From contig CAJQUW010008641.1 in the NCBI GenBank assembly GCA_907163375.1, positions 62,001-126,000 of the forward strand: DNA of 64,000 nt, in the 5' to 3' direction. The notes below the pieces were generated by a model, which saw only the letters and a list, made by a program, of their open reading frames with translations, was not told the origin of the DNA and made no database searches. A program made the translations under genes and the position numbers. Source of the DNA: Prostheceraeus crozeri. Taxonomy: Eukaryota > Platyhelminthes > Polycladida > Euryleptidae. Below, piece by piece: positions 44,297 through 55,533 of the stretch (the first letter of the stretch is position 1; each line of letters begins with the position of its first letter).

Positions 44297-44408
44297 CTAC
44301 GTGATTGATACGCAGGAGAAAGCTGGACTGGACAGCAATATGATTGGGATGTCTCAATTGGAGCGAAGAAGTAACGCTTGCGTCGAACGCATCATAAATA
44401 GTCAGTGA
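44297..44408 (+). CDS. Terminal coding exon of a putative host gene
   Basis: After a strong acceptor (ttgagtttctttttcag), the phase set by the 35,555-35,620 exon gives S-YVIDTQEKAGLDSNMIGM, then SQLERRSNACVERIINSQ and TGA. The alternative phases contain stops. A tyrosine motif (SYVID) and a hydrophilic tail fit a cytoplasmic C-terminus. AATAAA follows 219 bases later. I do not recognise the protein. Confidence 0.5.
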
Positions 44409-44626
44409 ACTTCCAAACATCTGCAACGTGATTGCTCTTCTGACGAGACTGAGTAACTGGCGTATCCGATCTGTACACGATATGTATCCGATCGTACACT
44501 ATGTCATCAATCTTTTCTGTTTTTCTTATCTGATATGTCCATCACTAATTTGAGGTATTGTTTTTTAAGCTCATTTTGGCCATGTATTCCGTTGTAATTT
44601 TCTATTAAAAATTGTGCAGTCACCTA

Positions 44627-44632
44627 AATAAA
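44627..44632 (+). terminator. Polyadenylation signal after the putative host gene
   Basis: aataaa 219 bases downstream of the stop at 44,408. Confidence 0.4.
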
Positions 44633-45201
44633 GGAATATTGATAGAAAAAAATTACGCACAATGTTTCGAATATCTTTTTCATGGGATATTAACTCAATG
44701 AAATATAGGTTAATGGTCATAAGACATTTTGTGCTATGGATTTTCAACCATCTTTATATTTTTACATAATATTTAACTTGTAATTTTGTATTTGAAAGTT
44801 GAAGCTTCAGGATCATTGCACATGAATCGATGGTCGAAACGTTGTGCATGTAATTCTTATGTCGATATACCTCTGGTTAGGCATCTGCGCAATTTATAAT
44901 TAAAAATTACAATTGTAGTATATTTATAGTGTTTTTGTTCTAGAATCAAATGACTTATCTTTTTATGAGACGAAGTGATGATTGTACACGATATGTGATC
45001 AGTCTTTTTCTTCTACTTAATTGATATGTTTACTAATTCGAAGTATTCTGTATGAAATGATTGTTTTTATTTTTCCGACTTAAGGATATATCCGATTAAC
45101 GCAACTTCGTGTATTTTTGAAGTCAAAATTAAACGTTCAGAGGGCTGTAGAAACAAAAAGTGGATAGAGATTTTCTAGTCTTAGAATCGTCAGTAAGGTG
45201 G
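44633..45201. other. Unassigned sequence
   Basis: AT-rich, no supportable feature. Confidence 0.5.
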
Positions 45202-48200
45202 AATTCCTGTTGAATTCACGCGCCCCCTCTTACCTGCTGCAATTGGCACATGTAGCTACATGTGGGTATAGGCTTGCATAACTTAGTTCCGTGACTGTCA
45301 CAGTTTTTAAGGACATATTTAGACCTCTTCAGTGTCTTCCCTCCATGAAGTCCTAGCGCTTATCCATCACTTGCAATACAACTCATAACTAAAATTTATG
45401 TTCAACTGCAATTACGGCCTATAACCATGCCTCCTTCGTACTGTAGCATATTTCTACTGTCCTAATCTGTTGTCAAACATTCCTAGCAATGCCTGTGGGT
45501 AATATGAGCATGCTCTATCACCTATGCAAACTTACCTGACGCATGCCAACTACCACCACTATGACATGCAGGCCTATGCGCATGAAATATACAAGTCATC
45601 TTTGTGAAACTTCAACTCTTTCTTAAGACACGACCCAACACCGAAACCTAGGCAAACTTATGCTCGTATTGATCCTCTATTCACCTACAATCCAGATTCG
45701 AAGCCCTCATCCCTGGAAACTAGCCCGTTCGCCAAACCTTACCCTAACACTAGCCGATTGCATATTCAAACACAAATTTAACTGTTATTGGATTTGCGCT
45801 TCCCTTGCCTTGCCCATTCGCCTACTACCTTCCATACACTCAGCACATTATAAGAGCAAGTCATTAACTTCACATTTTATTCATATAGGAATTCACAACA
45901 CTGACAAGTTTCAAAAACAGACTGATTTCACATGAAAGATACAATTTGTCCAGCTTTAGCAAAACATATGTCAACAAAGTCGTGACACTGTCCCAGTCTA
46001 CATACCACTATCATACACAGGAATATCACAATTCACCAAAAATGCCACATCATGCTGAAACTCGTTCTGCACAACGATTTACACTAATTTCCACTATATT
46101 GAAGACTTCAGGACACTGAAGTGAAACAGAAGAGAAGTGCACTTCATTTTCCAGCTGATTAATCCACAATCTTCTGCTCATTGAACAGCTTTGAAATTTG
46201 ATTCATTGCACTGACCAACACTAAGACACATCGTTGACGGTTTCTGAAAATCCTTTGGGTTAGCGTAGACGACCTGTTGAAGAAAAAAGAAATAATATTT
46301 ACAAGATGTTAACTGTTTACTTGTAACAGTAGAACTAAGGACTGACTATCACAGTCAGATCCACAAATCACGATCGACATTGATATTCACGAGCAGAAGC
46401 AAGTAAACACGTCTAGCTAGATCACGTATTTTCTGCGAAATGAAATTGGGTCATTGTTGACTGTGTCTTACATAGAAAATGAAAATGATCACGTTCCTGA
46501 TCCATTGACGCATTCATGGGTTGCAAATCGTTTTGTCTCAGATTCCTGCTCCTTACCAGGCCACTGTGGCGCGGTTATTCCGACGCAAAAATTCGCAAGA
46601 ATTTGTGCGTGCGAATAACGATTTCCTTCGTTTCTCACCATCGGTATGCTGATATTTTATTTTATTTTTTTGACAAGAATTTATACATTCTGATACGATG
46701 ATGAAAATCATCCCAGCAGCCATTTATAATGCACATATAGATACTTAAACAAATCAATCAAACTACCCTGGATGAATTAAAGAGCAAGGTTTCAATGTCT
46801 CCTTAGTCAATGAATACATGCAATCATGGAAACACGAAATAAATAAATATCATAATCAATTTATCATTCAATCCAATTAATCTTTTATATTTCAGAGATG
46901 AAGCAAAAAATGTTGCGCACGAATCTCCAACAGCGTCAATCGTCATCATGCAGTGATCGAACTAGATAATAAAAGGAATAGCCTTCTAGACGTTTTATCT
47001 TTCGTTTTCAGCACGATGTAAATATATGGCCCATTGTACATGCGTTGGCATTCTGAGTTCATTGTAGAGTTTCACTTTAACCATACACTTTAACGAGGAA
47101 GATTATGAACCATGAAGGATATATTGCAGACCAAAATACATTTGACTTGGAGTGGAACAGGATGAAGACAGCTTGGTGCTGAAAAAGAGTGTGGTCGCAG
47201 CAAAGGCTGGGCAGGCATAAGAGAGACCTGATGGTGGAATTCGGAAGTGGAAAGCGCTGACAAAGAAAAGAAGTTGCGTTTCAAGCAATGGCAGCAAAGC
47301 AAGTGTGAGGCAACTAAAGCTCTCTATAAAAATGTAAAGAGATAAAGTATCACTATCAAATGAGACCGATGAACTGCAATAAAATTATTATTGATGAAGT
47401 TGAAGATAGTTGATGCAAAAAACGTCAAATTGACATAGGGCATATGCATCAAGCATTCAAATATGACATATGCATATCAAACATGCTCACTTATGTCCAA
47501 TCTTTAATTGCGCATGTAAGTTTATAGCAACGATCACAATTGGCATAAAGCATCTGCACTTACATGTAATTATGCCATGCCTCTCTGGAATTTATTTTGT
47601 AATATATAAGTATTAAGGTCATTATCATTGTATATCATGTCATTTGCCTGAAAATTGAAGGCGTTTTAAAATTAACTACTTAGCTACTAATGCTGTCATT
47701 CATTATTTTTGTGGCTGTAACAATTTGCAATACCTATCACGAGCAACGCAGTTCGTTCAGGGGAAGTGAAATTAATTTGAACATGTCCCGCACAAACTAT
47801 ATTACAGATCAAGCATAAACACATCAAGCCAAATCCTCTGACAGTGCCCCATCGAAAAAATGGGACTACATACATTTAAATTATATAAGCGAAAAATGGA
47901 CCTAAACATACAAAAGAATTACAATTTTGAACATGCATATAGTCAGTCTTTTGATATCAAAATTGCCATACTTTTGCGAGAGGATTTTTTCAAATGATTG
48001 TTTTTTTTTCGTCAATTGCTAGCAGGCTAGACGACCAATGATGTGACTTTGTATCGAAGTTGGCCTTTAGGATCATACTTTTCAAAAATTTTCCTGAAAA
48101 ACATGCAAACATATTAATGACTCAGTCAGATTTTTATATGTATAGCATCTGAATGAAATCAGATTGCTCTACTCGTACTGAAGTAATTAAACTCTAAGTG

Positions 48201-48450
48201 ATAAGTTGCACATAAAATTCAACTTTCCAAAATTTTGCGGAAAGTGCTTTCGAATTGTTCCTCACCTTCATTTTTCGCCTCTATACCGTACCGGCGCAAC
48301 CGCGAAAAAATTTTAAATACTGATAGCACGAATCGTCAAACTCGATCACATGTACATAGAATTCCTGTGATACAGCAAATAAGAGCTTCATCTGTAATAT
48401 TTTAAATTTTAAACTACTAAATATTGGAAAATCATTCCCTTATGGTTACT
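45202..48450 (+). repeat. Dispersed >=3.2-kb repeat, copy B (empty site)
   Basis: Continuous homology, inverted, to 1-1,710 plus 19,884-21,348. The position matching the palindrome insertion is near 46,707, where gatgaaaatcatcccagcag runs without interruption. It contains the exon-like frame at 46,178-46,273 (minus). The far end may extend past 48,450, because the other copy is cut by the window. Confidence 0.9.
46178..46273 (-). pseudogene. Possible terminal exon fragment inside the dispersed repeat, copy B
   Basis: The same acceptor and 31-codon frame as 20,318-20,413 (VVYANPKDFQKPS...FKAVQ), with two substitutions and the stop conserved. Confidence 0.25.
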
Positions 48451-49875
48451 CATGGTTACTTATTTCCTATAAAATTATCAGTGAATTTACATCATAGCCT
48501 CATGGCGCCTCTTTCAGAGCTGTGTCGGCTAGTGATAATCCAAGCGACAGCAACAAGCGACTTGCACTGAATCCTTTCTTGTCTTTCGCCATTGAACTAT
48601 GACTAATTGCATTTCCAGTCGCCCAGTGATAGACTTAGTATAGGCTAACGGATTATTCACTTCGACCACAATTGAGCTACAAGCTTGCTCTATGACTACA
48701 AAAGCATAAGAACCCAAAAAGAACCCGAGTCATTGAGTGGGTCACCGACTGGTGCCTTTGAACCAGTTTCATCACTGATATACACACCATCATGCTATAG
48801 CTTTTCACTTTGTCACCGATATTCCTAGACATTCCAAATGTAAAGAATGAATTTTAGAAGTGTTTAATATAATCGCAGCTACCCATCGCTGAAATTCATC
48901 CCCGGAGATATTATTTCAAAAGAGAACCGAAGCCTCTTGTATTGACGAACCAGGCTTCGAGGATTGCTGCAATCATCATGCCTGATTGTTCGAATCTCTG
49001 TCTTAGTAGCCATGTATCTGAGGGTTGTTTCGAGGAAACAAATCGAATTTCTCTGGTCGACCCGGCTTGCGAAGTTGTCGTGGAGATGTTCTTAGAATCT
49101 AATGATCTAGTTGTCATGGTGGTAGAAATCGATCACAGTATCTGATGCATGCAAAAAGAGTCTGACATGTGGATTGGATTTCCTAAAATTTGATGGAATC
49201 ATGACAATTTGAACACTCTAAAGGTATTCATGACTTAGATAAGTGCAAGCGATAGTTGCATTGGCATCCTCTGCCAGCTCATCAATATGTAGTTCTATAT
49301 CATTCATGTGCAACCAAAAGTCCGAGATCAATGTGTCAAGCTGAAAATTAGGCGGGCTGAGCTTTCCCTAGTCCCCTGTTCACGCGTGCCTGTAGGATGC
49401 AAAGCAGGACCAAGAAAGGTGAAGCAAGACAAACAAACAAATCAAGACACACACTCATTTCATTGAGGGATTTGGAGTCAGAAATTTCTGAGCAGCTAGA
49501 CACGACAACAAAAATGGAAGATTGCTGCAGCAGATAGCCGGTGTAATAGATGCGAGACCAAATATTTGCCGACTCAACCTATGCGGTAGCCATAGCCATT
49601 CCACCAACATCTGCTTCTTCATTACTCATTATTCATCTTCTGTATATATATGGTGCCCTACACATAGCACTCCCTTCTATTCTTTAGTAATCTATATAGG
49701 GTTGTTCCTAACTAAGCCAAACAATCATAAACTCCGTTCATCAGTCTGCAAGCCGATTCCACTGATCTAACCTCCTGCAATAAGACTAAACATTCATTGC
49801 AATGAAATAAAAGCTACCTACTTTCCCTGCTGCCTTGAAAACATGCCGTGTGCGTAGATATAGGCTGACAGCTTT
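48451..49875. other. Unassigned sequence
   Basis: Frames of 60-82 codons on both strands without a domain; no repeat found within the window. Confidence 0.5.
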
Positions 49876-50522
49876 GTTAATAGCGGCGGACCACAAAATT
49901 CCACGTCCAGCTGGTACGTTTAGAAATGCGTGCTGCGTTTAAACAAAATCTAACATAAATTTAGAAGGAATTTGTGACAGAAACATCCTTGCACAAAATA
50001 CATCAATCTGTAGTTTCCGACATTGTGTCAGCATTTTCTGTAAAAGCGTTGATATTTCTAGATAGAGTGAACAATTCTCTATCCAATGATATCAAGTTTG
50101 TTGTATGTTTTTGCAGGATAAAAATAACATAATGATCACGTGAATGAAATATGTCCAATTTTGAAATATTGCTATTTAAATACAACTACTACAATTTCTT
50201 GTAAAACCATTGACATTTCTGGTGGTTTCAGAAAATTTGCAGTCTTTTGATACCTCATACATGCTGCAACTCGCCGTGGTTAAAATAACATCATGAACCG
50301 GTGTTTTTGACATTCTCGAACAATCCACATACCACTCCCCAGACAATTCTGCGGCATCTTTGATAAAAACAAGCATATTTCTGTAATGTATGGCTCCTAT
50401 GTATCATAACATTTTCTTGGTTTTGACTGTTATCATGTAGTTAAGATAACATAAGAACATGGGGCCTAAATGACCATTTCTTGTGGGGCCTAAATGTACT
50501 GGGGCCTAATTGACTGGACACC
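49876..50522. repeat. 0.63-kb dispersed repeat, copy 2
   Basis: Inverted relative to 22,507-23,136; see that copy. Confidence 0.85.
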
Positions 50523-50857
50523 TATTTCATCAGTAGACACTGCACAACCTGCTCAAAAGAACAGTGACCGAGACCCCCAGGAAAAAATCACAAAGACACT
50601 CGATAACGTTGTCTCCAAAATTTGCGGCAAAAATAGGGTAGTGCTCGGCCTCTGGATAAGTATTCATAGCGGCACTTATCCGTTGATAGTAAAAAGAAAA
50701 ATTTCCTCCGTCAAATACGGAAATGCGTTGAGTGGAACACGCAACCATGTTGCCGTGTCTCTAGCGTACATCCCACCGCTGCCACCACTGAAACTGTTGT
50801 CTTGTGGTTTCACGCTAGGTATGTTTAGGCCTATACAGGCAGATGACAATTACTTAC
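50523..50857. other. Unassigned sequence
   Basis: Nothing supportable; it ends at the candidate splice donor described next. Confidence 0.4.
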
Positions 50858-51225
50858 CGAAAGCGTCGGAGTAGGTCCCAGGGATTGATCCTCTGCTTCA
50901 TCGACCCAACGAACGTAAGGCTTGCGCGGCGACGTCGTCTGGCGATCACGAGAAGACTGAGACGACTGAGTCGTGATTCTGGCAGGTGAACGAACTGGTG
51001 TTTCTCTCGACTTGCGTCGAGGTGAAAGCTGCTCGGATTGCTCCGGTTGTAAAACCAACTGTTCCAGCTCGTTTGAAATGTATCGTCGAATAGGTTAGAC
51101 ACATTCATAATAACTTGATGCTGCTGGTTGTTGTTCTCGCGAACCGCAACCAACACCCTCAAAACTAAGTTCTGCTCACCTAAACGTGGATGGGCGGTAC
51201 TAAGATCGTTTCCCGCCTCGAACAC
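50858..51225 (-). CDS. Candidate exon(s), unknown product
   Basis: On the minus strand the frame VLQPEQSEQLSPRRKSRE ... YVRWVDEAEDQSLGPTPTLS ends at a strong donor (gctttcg|gtaagtaattg, near 50,858). Upstream, in another frame, is a coding-looking stretch (NLVLRVLVAVRENNNQ ... NVSNLFDDTFQ). The composition (Ser/Arg/Gln/Pro-rich) suggests a disordered region. The two frames would need a shift or a short intron, so this may be a decayed exon. Confidence 0.25.
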
Positions 51226-51942
51226 AATGAAATAATAATTGAGGTATTAAAAGCGGAATAAAATTAGTCTACTTAAAGCTTTTACCTTACAATATATAAG
51301 AATTAGATCTGACTGATTACCAACAGTGCATGATTTTATGCAGGAAGTTCTGTAGATCCATAGGTTCATTTAGGCATTGCCTAATGAAGACTGTCGATAA
51401 TGACGTAGGTCGTGATCATTTAAAACAAATGGCTACGCGATAGATGTAGAAACGTGTCTTTGTAAGCCAATCAGTCAGATAGGTTCGTTTGCGGGCAAAA
51501 AATTCAGATTATTTTGTTTTAAATTACTGCTTTTTTAAAAGCATCTAAATCATATGTTTGACACCAGTCAGACTAAGCTTATTGCTACAGTAACGTAACC
51601 ATGGTGAGTAAACTTAGTTTTGCGAAACGCTGATTTTCTTCAGATTCATTCATTAGCTTTCGCAAACATTGCAAAAATTTAATTTTTTCACTGCTAATTT
51701 TCTAACAAGTGCATTTGGGTCAACGAATTAGTTATATCAGCGCAGTTTATTGACAGAACATGCATGATCATTAGATTTCTTTTTCCCGGGAGTTAAGACA
51801 AGATGAGAGGTCATTTTCGCGACAACAATGAAATTTAAAGTGCATATCCGCAAAAACCAAACCAGGTTTACCACTCGTCCAGTTCCTATTCATTTGGTCT
51901 TGAAAAACCCGCACACGCCTATTCTGATTGATTCTTCAGTTG
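51226..51942. other. Unassigned sequence
   Basis: AT-rich flank up to the Gypsy left end; no gene seen. Confidence 0.5.
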
Positions 51943-51986
51943 TGTGATGTCTATGACTTTTGCATTTAATGAAATTTATAGATGCA
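51943..51986 (+). repeat. Gypsy left LTR remnant (44 bp)
   Basis: tgtgatgtctatgacttttg ... tatagatgca, identical to the first 44 bp of the right LTR at 60,288. The sequence then passes straight into gag. The remaining LTR, primer-binding site and gag N-terminus have been deleted. Confidence 0.75.
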
Positions 51987-52278
51987 CAGAAATTGTTTCA
52001 AGCCAGAGAACTGTGGAAATTTTTCTAATCCACAAAATCACAGAACTCAGCACAAGCTGCAGAATTTTTCCAAACCTCAGCACAGATCTAATTCGCAAGG
52101 CGATGCGCTTGGTGCGTCTAATAGGCCTACATCTGCATCTAATCAGCGTCGTTGTTTTCGCTGCAATAACACGAATCATCTTGCAAATGACCGTAATTGC
52201 CCTGCTAGGACAGCCACATGTTTGACATGCAAGTCTAAGGTCACTATGCAGTTTGTTGCAAGAGCAACAAACAAGTGA
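51982..52278 (+). pseudogene. Gypsy gag fragment with zinc knuckle
   Basis: Basic, Asn/Gln-rich stretch followed by RCFRCNNTNHLANDRNCPA, a degenerate CCHC knuckle (C-x2-C-x4-H-x6-C), and CLTCKSK, the start of a second one that goes out of frame. The N-terminal capsid part is missing. Confidence 0.6.
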
Positions 52279-53312
52279 ATACTCTGTCTTCTTTCCCCGA
52301 TGCTTCCGAATCTGAAGCCAACATCGGTTATGGCAACTATGCATTTTCACTGAATTCTCCACATGAATCCATTGAGGCAGTTGTTGGGGGTCAGTCTTTG
52401 AAATTGGTAATTGATACTACTAGCAATGTTAATGTTGTGGACAGAAACACATGGGAAAAGTTGAAGTCCGCAAATGTCCAGTGTAAGTCTTGGCCTGTTC
52501 AGGAAAAACTCTACTCGTATGGTCATAAGAAAGGTTTCGATGTTTATAGCAAATTTCTGACTGAGATAAAAGTGCCATCTGGTCATTCATGCACCAGAGA
52601 ATTTATTGTCTTTGACGGTGAAGGTGATCCCATTATGAGCAAGCAAACTGCCATAGATTTGAAGTTGATTGAGATGAACGTCAATGTAATTGACAACAGG
52701 ACGTGTGTCCAGGACGAGTTAAAGCACGTTTTTTCAGGCCTAGGAAAGCTTCGTGAGTACCAGTTAAGGCTAACCCTTGACGAGAATGTTACTCCAGTCA
52801 CTCAGAAAGTGAGACCAATTCCTTTTTCGATGAGGGATAAAGTTAAAAAGGCCCTGGAAGAGCTTTCCGCGTCCGATGTCATTGAGGAAGTACACACCTC
52901 TTCAGACTGGGTCAGCCCAATAGTTGTCGTTCCAAAGAAAGACGGGTCCAATGTTCGTATTTGCGTTGATATGAGGCGTGCAAATGAAGCCGTGAAAAGA
53001 GTCAAGTATCCATTTCCAAACATTAATGAAATGCTGACAGAGGTCAGCACAGGAAAAAAGTTCTCTAGGCTTGACATGAACTGGGGTTTCCACCAGATCG
53101 AATTGCATCCTGATTCAAGACCGATTACTACCTTTTTTACTCCTTTTGGGCTCTTTCGGTACAAGCGCCTGATGTTCGGCATCAATGCAGCGCCTGAGAT
53201 ATACCATAATGTTATTAGTCAAACTCTCGCAGAATGTGAAGGTGCAATCAGTTACATGGATGACATCATTGTTTTTGGGAAAGACGAGCACGAGCATAAA
53301 CAGCGACCGTAA
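52275..53312 (+). pseudogene. Gypsy pol: protease and reverse transcriptase N-terminal part
   Basis: The protease region has LKLVIDTTSNVNVVDRNTW, in which the usual D-T/S-G is D-T-T, so catalysis is probably lost. The reverse transcriptase follows: VRICVDMRRANEA, FSRLDMNWGFHQIELHP (first Asp), LMFGINAAPEIY and SYMDDIIVFGKDEHEH (catalytic YMDD). The frame is lost near 53,300, and the domain continues in the next frame. Confidence 0.8.
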
Positions 53313-54282
53313 AGTTTTGAAGACGATCCAAGAGAGTGGTCTAACTTTGAATGAGAAGAAGTGTTGCTTCATGCAGGATTCCATTGATTTTCTTGGTCAG
53401 AGAATTTCCGGAAGCGGTATGACTGCCACGAAAGACAAGGTTTCGGCGATCGTTAACACGCGTGCACCCACAGACGTCAGTGAGCTAAGATCCTTCCTTG
53501 GTCTCGTAAGCTACTGTGGAAAGTTTATTCCACATCTGGCAACCATGTCAGAGCCACTTAGACAGCTCACGAGAAATGAACACAAATTTTTGTAGTGACC
53601 TGATCTGATAGCAGCATTCGAAGCGATTAAGAAAGAAATTGAGAAAGGTACCAAATTATTCGCCTTTGATGTCAACTTGTCTTCTGTTTTGATGACAGAC
53701 GCCAGTGATGTAGGTCTCGGTGGTGTTCTTTTGCAAGAGTGTGAAGATGGTTCTTCCTTGAGACCGATTGCTTTCGCCAGCAGAGAGTTGACGAAAATTG
53801 AGAAGAAATATTCCACGACTGAAAAAGAGGCTCCGGGTATAATTTGGGCATGCGAATACTTTCACACCTACTTATTTGGATGTCGATTCCGCTTGAAAAC
53901 GGACCACAGACCACTGTTGTAGCTATATTCAAGAAGATCTAAACCTTCTGCACAGATCGAACGTTGGGTTCTCCGTTTGCAATGCTATGACTTTACAGTC
54001 GAACATGTCCCAGGCCGTCTGAATATAGCGGATCCTTTGTCTCGCCTTTCGTTCACTGATGTTAATTGTCAAGACAAAACTGAGGGCATTGTTCGCTTTC
54101 TCACTGAGGCTCCTGTTCCAGTTGGATTGTCTGCCAGAGATATTGAAAGGTCATCCGAGTTTGATGAAGAATTAAAGATTGTGCGCGAAGCCATTAGGAC
54201 AAACGACTGGGAATCACGTGAAATTCCTCTCTCGTACAAAATCATAAAACACGAATTGTTTTTCCAAGTTTGGGTCACATAA
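53290..54282 (+). pseudogene. Gypsy pol: reverse transcriptase end and RNase H, with stops
   Basis: In this frame: LTLNEKKCCFMQDSIDFLGQ, RSFLGLVSYCGKFIPHLA (connection), then RNase H with MTDASDVGLGGVLLQ (first Asp), YSTTEKEAPGIIWACEYF (Glu) and TDHRPLL (Asp). Stops interrupt at 53,593 and 53,920, after which HVPGRLNIADPLSRL marks the end of RNase H. A further shift occurs near 54,275. Confidence 0.8.
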
Positions 54283-54907
54283 TCTTGCGAGGTACTAGAA
54301 TTGTTGTTCCTCAAGTTTTGCGCCAAAGAATCGTTGACTTAGGTCATGAGGGACACCAGGGTGTCGTCAAGACAAAGCAGAGACTACGCTCCAAAGTTTG
54401 GTGGCCTTGCATGGACAAAGATGTCGAAAGAAAATACCGAGCCTGCAAGGAATGTACATTAGTCACAGTTGAGAACCATAAGGAACCACTTGTTCGCACA
54501 CCATTACCAAGCCATCCATGGGAAGCTTTGAGCATGGACTTCTTAGGACCATTTCAAAATGGAAAGAAGATCCTCGTGGTCGTAGATTATTTTAGCCGTT
54601 GGGTGGAGGCCCGTGTGATGACGAATACTACATGTGAGGAATTGATAAAAGTTCTTGATGAAATTTGGGCAACACATGGATATCCTTTATTACTCACTTC
54701 TGACAATGGACCACCTTTTCAAGCTACAAAACTTTCCAGTTATTTCCAAGAGATTAATGTGAAGCACCATAGAATTACTCCATTGTGGCCACAGGCAAAT
54801 GGTGCAGTCGAACGACAAAACCAAACTCTTCTGAAATTCTTGAAAATTGTCACCGCCAAAGGTCTTTGTTGGGACTTTGAATTATCCAAGTTTTTGTTGG
54901 CCTATCG
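54270..54907 (+). pseudogene. Gypsy integrase, 5' part
   Basis: Zinc-binding HEGHQG...CKEC, then the DDE core: LSMDFLGPF (D), LLTSDNGPPFQA (D), PQANGAVERQNQTLLK (E). The frame stops being homologous after FLLAYR, where the Copia element enters (target bases 54,903-54,907). Confidence 0.8.
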
Positions 54908-55077
54908 TGTTCAACCTTTTTACATGCGAGTCATTCAAAACTCTTGTTTGGCATAGACTCAGATGTATTCTAAGCCCCACTCGGCAATATCTGAAACACA
55001 ATAGAAAACGTGTAAGAACACAGTACAAAACACAATATGAAATGCATCATGCAGAGAATATGAATACAAATATAACA
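54908..55077 (-). repeat. Copia LTR (3' with respect to transcription)
   Basis: 170 bp. Adjacent on its inner side is a polypurine tract (agagaagagagggaat on the minus strand, about 55,079-55,094). Confidence 0.85.
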
Positions 55078-55248
55078 AATTCCCTCTCTTCTCTATTTGA
55101 AGGAAAATACCTAAAAATAAGTCTCTTGAAAACTCACTACTAAAAAGAGCTATAAAAACTAAAAGAACAAAATGCACTGTGACTAGCGTAGAGAAAAAGC
55201 ACCAGAAGAATATGGAGAATTGACAAACTCAGTTTGCTTCAAGTTCGC

Positions 55249-55533
55249 TTAAAGAACGTTCAAAAGTTTCTCTCTGTTTGCGTCCCGTTTCGTCAGACAA
55301 TTAGCAAGTTGATGATCCGTCGGGATCCAACGCAACTTGATTTCGCCTCGATCGATCATCTCTCGAAGCATAGCGATGTCAATACGAAGTCTCTTATCTA
55401 GCACAGCCTTTGTCGATGCTAAAGATTCAACGAGCGATGCATTGTCTGTGAAGCACATTATTGCTGGAGCGAATGCATTGATTTCCTTCATTGTATGAGA
55501 TAGCAGGATCGCGGCTTCCGTCCGCTGCCTCAA
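55249..55533 (-). pseudogene. Copia RNase H, C-terminal part
   Basis: Frame with CFTDNASLVESL (a catalytic Asp), RLRIDIAMLREMI and KLRWIPTDHQLANCLTK, the standard end of Copia RNase H. A shift separates it from the upstream pol frame. Confidence 0.75.
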
